35,975 nt of DNA from Luminiphilus sp. (lineage in GTDB: Bacteria > Pseudomonadota > Gammaproteobacteria > Pseudomonadales > Halieaceae), in the NCBI GenBank assembly GCA_012270045.1, contig JAAXJC010000222.1, positions 1-35,975 on the forward strand, in the 5' to 3' direction. This document shows, piece after piece, positions 1-5,554 of this stretch (position 1 is its first letter; each line of letters opens with the position of its first letter). Made by a program: the position numbers and the translations under genes. Under the pieces are notes generated by a model. It ran no database searches. It had not been told where the DNA came from and saw nothing but the letters and a program-made list of their open reading frames with translations.

Positions 1-53
1 TCCCGACACCCAGGTTCGAAGCCTGGTGCTCTATCCAGCTGAGCTACGGGCGG
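1..53 (-). tRNA. tRNA-Arg (anticodon TCG), 3' part cut by window start
   Basis: Read on the minus strand this starts with a 7-nt acceptor strand CCGCCCG, then TA, a D arm of GCTC/GAGC, a 5-bp anticodon stem CCAGG/CCTGG and the loop CTTCGAA, giving anticodon TCG (reads CGA, Arg). The variable loop GTGTC and the first bases of the T stem follow; the rest, including the T loop and the 3' acceptor strand, lies outside the window. The body closely matches the usual bacterial tRNA-Arg pattern. Position 1 reads as C where G is more common, so the 5' end could shift by a base. Confidence 0.93.
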
Positions 54-386
54 AGGGTTGGCAAGCCTAGGGATACTGGGCCTTGTAGTCAAGCATTGCG
101 GCCTTTCTGGGCCTTGCAACGAGGCTTTGGTTCGGCCGCCAATGAGGGGCTCTGCGGTCCTGCGTCGCCACAGAAACTTCCGGCCCACATCAGGAATCCA
201 CCTTCACCGCTGTAATAAATCCCGGCGAGCCGCGACTACCCTCCAGATCCGGTACCTAAACCGACTATCCGCAGGAAGCAGCCACGGTGGGGAGCCACAT
301 TGAATTTGACGATAAAAAGCAACCTTTCGGCCATTGGCGCATCAGATACGGGGAAGCTAGGATGGCTGCACCTGTGGAGAGCGTCT
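54..386. other. Intergenic region between tRNA-Arg and the ECF sigma gene
   Basis: This stretch of about 330 bases holds no convincing gene. The open frame at 58–303 starts beside the tRNA, has no good ribosome binding site and resembles no family I know. The region serves as upstream DNA for the tRNA (minus strand) and for the sigma gene (plus strand). Its one clear element is the promoter-like motif at 211–238. The remainder would be a leader of roughly 140 nt before the sigma start codon. Confidence 0.6.
211..238 (+). promoter_or_regulatory. Predicted ECF-sigma promoter, copy 1 (autoregulatory)
   Basis: The element is TGTAATAAATCC, six variable bases, then GCCGCGACTA. The same two blocks with the same spacing recur at 1206–1233 before the RiPP precursor gene. 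The spacing between TGTAA and CGACTA (17 nt) fits a -35/-10 pair for an ECF sigma factor. Copy 1 lies 148 nt before the preferred sigma start, so the sigma factor probably transcribes its own gene. That the local sigma factor recognises it is inferred from position and duplication. Confidence 0.72.
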
Positions 387-1016
387 ATGCCCGAAACCCC
401 CAGCCATCAAAGCGTCTCATCGCCACACCCGGCGGCGCTTCTGGATAATGAGGAACTGTCAGCACTCCGTGAACCCATGCTGGCCTTTGCCACGGCAAAA
501 TTGGGTGATCGCAGCAAGGCAGAGGATTGTGTGCAGGACGCGCTGCTGGGGGCCCTGCAGTCCGCCAGAAATTTTCGTCGCCAGAGCACTCTGAAAACCT
601 GGGTGTTCGCAATCCTACGCAACAAAATCGCGGATGCCCTGCGTCTGCAACAGCGCTTCGCCGAGGCCGACGCCATAGTTGATGGCAGCGAGGCCGCCGA
701 GAGCTTTTCCGGTCTTTTTGATGATGCCGGTCACTGGCATGACGACACCCTGCCCCAGCCCTGGGCGACCCCGGATAAAACACTGGAGAGCAGCGAATTG
801 GGGACTATTGTCGACCAGTGCGTTGAGCTGCTCCCGGCCCAGCACGCCGAGGTGTTCCTGATGCGGGAAGTTCTTGAACTCGACACGGATTCCATCCTCA
901 AGGCGACAGGTCTCAGTCAATCCAATCTGAACGTTTGCCTGTATCGAGCGAGAATGCGTCTGCGGGAGTGCCTGAGCCTCCGCTGGTTCAACGCCGGCGA
1001 GGAATCAATCACATGA
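387..1016 (+). CDS. ECF-type RNA polymerase sigma factor controlling the downstream RiPP locus
   Basis: This 209-aa protein has a sigma-70 region 2 at about residues 25–90, with the AEDCVQDALLGAL helix and the STLKTWVFAILRNKIAD core-binding stretch. Region 4 lies at about 140–200 and ends in a helix-turn-helix (ILKATGLSQSNLNVCLYRARMRLRE). The linker between them is long and rich in acidic and Trp residues (LFDDAGHWHDD, LPQPW), as in the small ECF group modelled as TIGR02943. I start it at ATG 387, which has GTGGAGAG upstream; an in-frame TTG at 300 would add 29 residues of poor character. It overlaps the anti-sigma gene by 4 nt (ATGA). It probably directs transcription from the elements at 211 and 1206, in answer to a metal or redox signal released through the anti-sigma factor. 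Confidence 0.9.
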   Translation: MPETPSHQSVSSPHPAALLDNEELSALREPMLAFATAKLGDRSKAEDCVQDALLGALQSARNFRRQSTLKTWVFAILRNKIADALRLQQRFAEADAIVDGSEAAESFSGLFDDAGHWHDDTLPQPWATPDKTLESSELGTIVDQCVELLPAQHAEVFLMREVLELDTDSILKATGLSQSNLNVCLYRARMRLRECLSLRWFNAGEESIT

Positions 1017-1210
1017 TGAACTGTCGCGAAGCCACTGAACTGATGTCCCGGGCCCGGGAAGAGAAACTGCCCCGCGGTCAGCGCATGGGCCTGCGCCTGC
1101 ACACGCTGATCTGCGCCGGATGTCGGCGCACCCGGGAGCAATTTGAGCTGATCGGGCAATTGGTGCGGGGTAAGCCACAAAAACAAAAAAATAATTCAAA
1201 AAACCTGTAA
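1013..1210 (+). CDS. Small zf-HC2 anti-sigma factor
   Basis: This 65-aa protein carries the zinc-finger anti-sigma pattern: an early Cys (MMNCREATELMSRAREE), then H-x3-C-x2-C in LHTLICAGCRRT. In zf-HC2 (ZAS-type) anti-sigma factors these residues bind zinc, and the helix next to them holds the sigma factor until metal or oxidant loosens the site. No membrane segment follows; the tail is short, basic and polar, so this is a soluble cytoplasmic form. The start ATG overlaps the sigma stop (ATGA), the usual arrangement for translational coupling of a sigma/anti-sigma pair. Its TAA stop lies inside the promoter element for the next gene. The signal it senses cannot be read from sequence; thiol-reactive metals or oxidants are the likely class. 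Confidence 0.85.
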   Translation: MMNCREATELMSRAREEKLPRGQRMGLRLHTLICAGCRRTREQFELIGQLVRGKPQKQKNNSKNL

Positions 1211-1233
1211 TAAATCCTCTGCTGCCGCGACTA
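1206..1233 (+). promoter_or_regulatory. Predicted ECF-sigma promoter, copy 2, before the RiPP precursor
   Basis: TGTAATAAATCC, six variable bases and GCCGCGACTA match the copy at 211–238 at all 22 block positions, with no match in the spacer. It overlaps the anti-sigma stop codon and ends 46 nt before the precursor ATG. A start near 1240 would give a short leader containing an 11-nt inverted repeat (1253–1263, AACGG-T-CCGTT) and the ribosome binding site AAGGAGA. This suggests the precursor gene has its own strong, sigma-dependent promoter. Confidence 0.75.
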
Positions 1234-1279
1234 ACTCTTTGAATACGGATCCAACGGTCCGTTACACAAGGAGAACGTT

Positions 1280-1633
1280 ATGAAGAATAGGATTTCACCC
1301 CTCAACGCCCTCGCCTCCAGCAGCCTGGTGGCTCTAGCCCTGGCCACCGGTGCCAGCACCGCCCTGGCGGATAACCCCTTTGCGGCAACCAGCCTGGATG
1401 CGGGCTACCAGGTGGCAGATCACCACAAGAGCAAGGAAGCCAAGTGTGGCGAAGGCAAGTGTGGCGGCGAGGCAGACCACAAATCCGCCGAGGGCAAATG
1501 CGGTGAGGGCAAGTGCGGCGCCGAAGAGGGTAAAAAAGCCGCCGAGGGCAAATGTGGCGAAGGTAAGTGCGGCGCCGACCACAAAGCCAAGGAAGCCAAG
1601 TGTGGCGAGGGCAAGTGCGGTAGCGCTGCCTGA
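1280..1633 (+). CDS. hvfA: HvfA/bufferin-like Cys-rich RiPP precursor peptide (four paired KCG repeats)
   Basis: This 117-aa protein starts with a Sec-type signal peptide: a basic start, a hydrophobic core at about 10–25, and a likely cut after ALA at residue 30. After a spacer come four repeats of the form (A/G)KCGEGKCG, with Cys at 56/61, 74/79, 92/97 and 108/113. The linkers are rich in Lys, Glu, Asp and His. In the HvfA and bufferin families, Cys in EGKCG motifs are converted by a DUF692 iron enzyme to copper-binding oxazolone/thioamide or thiooxazole groups, and the product goes to the periplasm. The next genes here encode that enzyme and its partner, which supports the call. The ATG has AAGGAGA 5–10 nt upstream. 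The exact modification and the bound metal are inferred from relatives. Confidence 0.9.
   Translation: MKNRISPLNALASSSLVALALATGASTALADNPFAATSLDAGYQVADHHKSKEAKCGEGKCGGEADHKSAEGKCGEGKCGAEEGKKAAEGKCGEGKCGADHKAKEAKCGEGKCGSAA
1430..1626 (+). repeat. In-gene tandem repeats encoding KCGEGKCG units
   Basis: The 3' half of the precursor gene repeats variants of AAGTGTGGCGAAGGCAAGTG four times, with period 54, 54 and 48 nt. The repeats differ at synonymous positions (tgt/tgc, ggc/ggt) while the encoded Cys spacing is kept, so selection acts on the protein. The repeats open long frames on both strands that are shadows, not genes. Confidence 0.85.
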
Positions 1634-1644
1634 CGTCTCATCGC

Positions 1645-1670
1645 CAGGGGACGGGCTGACCCGTCCCCTG
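1645..1670 (+). terminator. Perfect 11-bp hairpin between precursor and enzyme genes (attenuator or RNA-stability element)
   Basis: CAGGGGACGGG pairs exactly with CCCGTCCCCTG across a CTGA loop, 12 nt after the precursor stop. Only CGTTATTCC follows instead of a T run, so it is more likely a partial terminator or a block to 3' exonucleases than a full stop. Either would leave more precursor mRNA than enzyme mRNA, as suits a peptide needed in large excess over its modifying enzyme. Confidence 0.75.
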
Positions 1671-1721
1671 CGTTATTCCTACAACCTCCCCTTAGTTCCC
1701 CGGGCACCCAGAGAGCTCCCC

Positions 1722-2612
1722 GTGACACCAGCGAGTAACACCACAGTACCTCATTCGATCGGTCTCGGCCTGCGCCGTAGCCTGGTGGAGGAATGGCGTG
1801 ACCTGGAGCAGCAGGGCTACGGAAATCAGCCCCGCCCCGAATTTATTGAGGTGACGCCGGAAAACTGGATGGGGCTGGGCGGCAAGTTTCGCCGCAACCT
1901 GGCCTATTTCACCGAACGCTATCCGGTGTATGCCCACGGCCTGTCACTGTCCATCGGCGGGCCCACCGAATTGGACATGGCGTTCGTCGATCGCCTGAAA
2001 ACCTTTCTGGATGACTGTGGCGTCATTGAGTTCAGTGAGCACCTCAGCTACTGCACCGACCACGGCCACCTCTACGACCTCATGCCCATCCCCTTCACCG
2101 AAGCGGCGGTGCAACGGGTCTGCGAACGTATTCTTCGGGTTCAGGATCGTCTCAAGCGACAGATCGCACTGGAAAACGTGTCGTTCTATGCCATGCCGGC
2201 ACCGGAGATGACCGAGGCCGAATTTATCTGTGCCGTGCTTGAACGGGCAGACTGCAAGCTGCTGCTGGACATCAACAACGTCTGGGTCAACAGCGTCAAC
2301 CACGGCTATGACCCCAAGGCATTCATAGAGGCCATGCCGGGAGCAAGGGTGGCCTATCAACATATTGCAGGGCACCTGCAGATATCCGACCGGCAGATCA
2401 TCGACACCCACGGCACCGACGTCAGCGATCCGGTGTGGGATCTGCTCGCCCATGCCCAGGCCACCCTGGGTCCCCGGCCCACGGTGCTGGAGCGGGACGG
2501 CAATTTCCCGCCCCTCAGCAGCCTGCTGGGTGAGCTGGCGGAGATGGGCCACATCCTGAATGGCACTGCCCGAGGGACTCCCGGGGACGCGCCTGCAGAG
2601 ATAACGGTCTGA
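1722..2612 (+). CDS. hvfB: DUF692 multinuclear non-heme iron oxidase (MNIO), HvfB type
   Basis: This 296-aa TIM-barrel enzyme belongs to the DUF692 family (relatives MbnB, TglH, HvfB), which uses two or three iron ions and oxygen to rebuild Cys residues in precursor peptides. Family marks seen in order are FIEVTPENW, FSEHLSYC, ALENVSFY, LLLDINNVWVN, AYQHIAGH, IDTHGTDVSDPVWDLL and LERDGNFP; their His, Glu, Asn and Asp residues are the expected iron ligands. The frame stays open back through the precursor gene, but that part is a shadow. GTG 1722 is the sensible start, just before the conserved SIGLGLR region, with GAGAG upstream. It overlaps the next gene by one base (TGATG). It should act in the cytoplasm on the precursor before export. 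Confidence 0.9.
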   Translation: MTPASNTTVPHSIGLGLRRSLVEEWRDLEQQGYGNQPRPEFIEVTPENWMGLGGKFRRNLAYFTERYPVYAHGLSLSIGGPTELDMAFVDRLKTFLDDCGVIEFSEHLSYCTDHGHLYDLMPIPFTEAAVQRVCERILRVQDRLKRQIALENVSFYAMPAPEMTEAEFICAVLERADCKLLLDINNVWVNSVNHGYDPKAFIEAMPGARVAYQHIAGHLQISDRQIIDTHGTDVSDPVWDLLAHAQATLGPRPTVLERDGNFPPLSSLLGELAEMGHILNGTARGTPGDAPAEITV

Positions 2613-3403
2613 TGCAGAGCCAACAGGAACTGCAGGAGATGCAGCTGGCCTTTGCCGCCGCGATACGCGATCCCGATCTGGATACCCACTTTCCCAATGT
2701 GTCGCCGGAGCAGTTGGCGGTTTATCGAGAACTGTTCTGGGACAACCTGAAAGCCCTGCTGGATTCCGCCTGCCCAGTGGCCCGGGACGTACTGGGCCAG
2801 GACACCTGGAACATGCTACTGGGCCGGTTCTGGAAGGAGCATCCGGCGAGCACCCCGGAATACACCCGCATGCCCTTCGAATTCGCCGACTGGATTGCCG
2901 GGCAAAACCTGGAGGACGGGGGACTGCCACTCTGGCTGGCAGAACTGATCCGCTGGGAGGTCGCTGAACTCGGGGCTATGTTCGCGCCAGAGAGCAAAGA
3001 CGCGCCGCCCACCGGATCGGATATCAGCGCCACGCACATTGCACCCTCTCTGCAGTTGCACGCCTTCGCTTGGCCCGTGCACCGCATCGGCAAGAACTGG
3101 CAACCCAGCAGCCCGGAGACCACCTGCCTCGCCTGCTACCGCACGGCAGAACTGGATATTGCCTTCATGGAACTGACGCCGCTGGGAACCGCCCTGCTGG
3201 AACTGCTGCTGGCAGAGCCCGAGGCGGGTCTGGCGGGCGCCACCCGACAACTCGCCGACGCCATGGGGACCGATGCAACTGCCCTGGAGACTTCCATGGC
3301 GCCGTTTATCGACGACCTGTACGAGCGCGGAGTACTGGGCAACACCCATCGAAAGGGCGGAATGGAACACAGCCCAGCAATCGACACATCGGAGAACCCG
3401 TAA
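2612..3403 (+). CDS. hvfC: DUF2063 MNIO partner protein, HvfC type
   Basis: This 263-aa protein begins with the DUF2063 domain (about residues 5–95): LQLAFAAAIRDP-like helix, then VYRELFWDNLKALLDSACPVARDVLG and the RFWKEHPASTPEYTRMPFEF stretch. The domain was once called DNA-binding, but in MNIO pathways such proteins recognise the precursor and present it to the iron enzyme. A less conserved C-terminal half (about 130–250) ends in a winged-helix-like segment that resembles RiPP recognition elements. Its ATG overlaps the DUF692 stop, and its stop overlaps the start of the next gene (TAATG), so the three genes are translationally coupled. Its role as precursor-binding partner is inferred from family and context. 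Confidence 0.86.
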   Translation: MQSQQELQEMQLAFAAAIRDPDLDTHFPNVSPEQLAVYRELFWDNLKALLDSACPVARDVLGQDTWNMLLGRFWKEHPASTPEYTRMPFEFADWIAGQNLEDGGLPLWLAELIRWEVAELGAMFAPESKDAPPTGSDISATHIAPSLQLHAFAWPVHRIGKNWQPSSPETTCLACYRTAELDIAFMELTPLGTALLELLLAEPEAGLAGATRQLADAMGTDATALETSMAPFIDDLYERGVLGNTHRKGGMEHSPAIDTSENP

Positions 3404-4002
3404 TGACCTGGCTACTGAAACTGCAATCCCTGCTGGACAGCACCCGACGGATCGATTTTCTGGCACCCCTGGCCCTGCGACTCTATCTGGCGCCCGTCTT
3501 TTGGATGGCCGGCAGCAACAAACTGGGCGACATTGAGAGTACCGCGGCCTGGTTTGGCAATCCGGACTGGGGCCTGGGCTTACCCGCGCCACTGCTGATG
3601 GCCTGGCTGGCCTCGCTCACCGAAGCCGGTGGTGCCATCTTGCTGCTGCTGGGCCTGGGAGTACGCTTCATTGCCCTGCCCCTGATGTTCACCATGATCG
3701 TCGCGGCCACCACCGTACACTGGCACAACGGCTGGCTGGCCATTGCCGAAGGCCCCGGCAGCCTGTTTGCCACCGAACGCACCATCGCCGCTACCGAACG
3801 CCTGCATCGGGCCAGGCCCATTCTCCAGGAGCACGGCCACTACAGTTGGCTGACCGAACACGGCAATTTTGTGGTACTAAACAACGGCATCGAGTTCGCC
3901 ACCACCTATTTCGTCATGCTGCTGGCCCTGTTCTACCTGGGTGCCGGCCGCTGGGTCAGCGTCGATTACTGGGCCTGGCGGCGCATCGATCCCGCACACT
4001 AG
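3403..4002 (+). CDS. DoxX-family membrane protein of the RiPP operon
   Basis: This 199-aa protein has DoxX-type transmembrane segments at about residues 20–40 (LALRLYLAPVFWMAGSNKL), 65–85, 88–108 and 165–185. Between the third and fourth lies a long charged loop (about 110–160) with several His residues and two HGH/EHG-like clusters. DoxX proteins are common last genes of HvfABC, buf and gold-induced (gig) loci; their role is not settled, with electron transfer to quinone or peptide handling at the membrane proposed. The TAATG overlap with the upstream gene shows it belongs to the operon. The extended loop is longer than in the plain 130-aa DoxX protein at 31931. Confidence 0.85.
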   Translation: MTWLLKLQSLLDSTRRIDFLAPLALRLYLAPVFWMAGSNKLGDIESTAAWFGNPDWGLGLPAPLLMAWLASLTEAGGAILLLLGLGVRFIALPLMFTMIVAATTVHWHNGWLAIAEGPGSLFATERTIAATERLHRARPILQEHGHYSWLTEHGNFVVLNNGIEFATTYFVMLLALFYLGAGRWVSVDYWAWRRIDPAH

Positions 4003-4147
4003 AAGAGGCGGCCCGTAACGCCAGCGCTTCGTGTCGCCATTGACCCGGGACGCCAGCAGTGGTGTGCTTCCCGAACACACTCAGGACATACCATCACAGC
4101 GGCGGGCCGATAGACCCCGCTGCGGTTAGCACCCCAAGGTCATTGCC

Positions 4148-4792
4148 ATGCCACGACTGCGCGAAGTACCCCGAGCCGATGCCGACCCGATCGCCCTCAG
4201 CATGTACGACATGCTGTTTGGCCAACGCGACCCCGTCGCAGAGCCGGGCACGGCCACCGGCACCCCGGGCAACTGGTGGACGGTGTTCGCCCTGGTACCC
4301 GACTGCCTGAAACATGCCCTGCAGGGTTTCCAGTTTTATCGCGATCCCAAACGCATCCTGGACCCGCAGCTGCGGGAGCTGGGCCAGACCCGGGCCGGCT
4401 ATGCGCGCGGCTCCCAGTTTGTCTTTTCCCAACACTGCAAATCCTGCCGGTCGGTGGGGCTGACTGACGAGCAGATCAGCGCTATTCCCCACTGGTCGGT
4501 CAGCGATGGGTTCACCGCGGTGCAGCGCGCGGTACTGGCCTACACTGACGCGCTGGTGCTGGAGGGGGGCCGGGTGCCGGATCCGGTCTTTGCCGCCCTC
4601 AAGGAACATCTGTCGGATGAGGCTATTTTGGAGCTCACCTACGTGACCACCCTCTACGACATGCACGCCACCATGGCCCGGGCACTGCGCCTGGAGTACG
4701 ACGATGTCGACGAGCGCATTGTCGAAGTGCCCGCCCCCAGCGAGGCCGCCAACCGGGACGTGATGGCCGTTGTCGACGGAGATCAAAACTGA
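4148..4792 (+). CDS. Carboxymuconolactone decarboxylase (CMD)/AhpD-like family protein
   Basis: This 214-aa protein has the all-helical CMD fold: a helix with NWWTVFALVPDCLKHALQGFQFYR at about 39–65, then QLRELGQTRAGYARGSQFVFSQHCKSCRSVGLTDEQI at about 75–115, which holds a C-x2-C pair preceded by His. In AhpD-like members this pair is a redox-active dithiol used in peroxide or thiol chemistry. A second helical block (about 125–190) ends in LTYVTTLYDMHATMARAL. It lies 145 nt after the DoxX gene on the same strand and overlaps the following VOC gene by one base, so the two are co-translated. Whether they belong to the RiPP regulon is open. Its substrate is unknown. Confidence 0.78.
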   Translation: MPRLREVPRADADPIALSMYDMLFGQRDPVAEPGTATGTPGNWWTVFALVPDCLKHALQGFQFYRDPKRILDPQLRELGQTRAGYARGSQFVFSQHCKSCRSVGLTDEQISAIPHWSVSDGFTAVQRAVLAYTDALVLEGGRVPDPVFAALKEHLSDEAILELTYVTTLYDMHATMARALRLEYDDVDERIVEVPAPSEAANRDVMAVVDGDQN

Positions 4793-5316
4793 TGGCTTAT
4801 CACCACCTGGCCATGGCGGCCACCGATATGACCGCTATCCATCATTTCTACGAGACCGTGCTGGGCTTTGAACTGGCCAAGGTAGAGGTTGCCCCGGTGC
4901 CGGAGGGGGGCTGGGCGAAGCACTTTTTCTACCGCATGTCGCCCGACGACACGGCATTCATTGCCTTTTGGGAAATGCACGACGTGCCCGGGGCCGACAA
5001 GGTCGAAACCTCGCTGTCAAAGGCCGCCGGCGTACCCGACCAGATCAACCACATCGCCTTTCAGGCCACCGATCGGGAAGATTTACAGCGCCGATGCAAG
5101 GAATGGCAGGCCGCCGGGTTATCCGTGCTAGAAATCGACCACAACTGGTGCCACTCCATCTATACCAAGGACCCCAACGGCAACCTGGTGGAATTTTGCA
5201 CCACCACTGGCACCCTGTCCGCCGATGACCGTGCCTATGCGCTGCAGGCGCTGGGCACCGACGACCTTCCTTTTTCCCCGGACCCCGCCGCCATCACGGT
5301 ACACAAGCCCCAGTAG
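4792..5316 (+). CDS. VOC-family (glyoxalase/dioxygenase fold) protein
   Basis: This 174-aa protein has two beta-alpha-beta-beta-beta units of the vicinal oxygen chelate fold. The first starts with YHHLAMAATDMTAIHHFYETVLGFEL at about 2–28; the second with INHIAFQATDREDLQRRCKEWQAAG at about 85–110 and closes with SIYTKDPNGNLVEFCTT at about 125–142. Likely metal ligands are His4 or His5, the His of INHIAF and the Glu of VEF, as in glyoxalase I and extradiol dioxygenases. A tail of about 30 residues follows the fold. It overlaps the CMD gene by one base (TGATG). The substrate cannot be named from sequence. Confidence 0.8.
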   Translation: MAYHHLAMAATDMTAIHHFYETVLGFELAKVEVAPVPEGGWAKHFFYRMSPDDTAFIAFWEMHDVPGADKVETSLSKAAGVPDQINHIAFQATDREDLQRRCKEWQAAGLSVLEIDHNWCHSIYTKDPNGNLVEFCTTTGTLSADDRAYALQALGTDDLPFSPDPAAITVHKPQ

Positions 5317-5554
5317 GCGACGCCTGAGTCCCCACCGGGTGCACTGACCGGGGCCCGAAGCAGATTCTCGGCGGGCGGCTCAGCGGCTATCGATCAGGCC
5401 TCGCTGCCGAAGCCGCGGATATTTCGCCCATCATCTGTCCAGGTTGCTTTGCGGCTTTTTGCTCCAATTAGGATTTTTTCTGCATATTAAATTGCGTTTT
5501 GAAATCTATATTGCGGCAAAATAGTGTAAACCGTTGACAGGAAAGGATTAAGGC

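Noticed and set aside
58-303. 81-aa open frame beside the tRNA
   Set aside because: No ribosome site, no family likeness, and it runs through the predicted ECF promoter at 211–238.
1430-1626. CRISPR-like array
   Set aside because: The repeats are in frame inside the precursor gene with no unique spacers; they encode the Cys units.
1350-1721. Long N-terminal extension of the DUF692 frame through the precursor gene
   Set aside because: The translated part is basic, low in complexity and out of frame with the repeats; the family begins near the GTG at 1722.
1420-1728. Minus-strand open frame with repeated HLPSPHLPS
   Set aside because: It is the antisense shadow of the KCGEGKCG repeats.
1-5316. 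tRNA-linked genomic island
   Set aside because: The tRNA 3' end faces out of the window to the left, and there is no integrase and no repeat of the tRNA end near the RiPP locus.
5317-5554. Sigma-28 promoter for the chemoreceptor
   Set aside because: The gap is AT-rich but I could not find TAAA and GCCGATAA-like halves at proper spacing.
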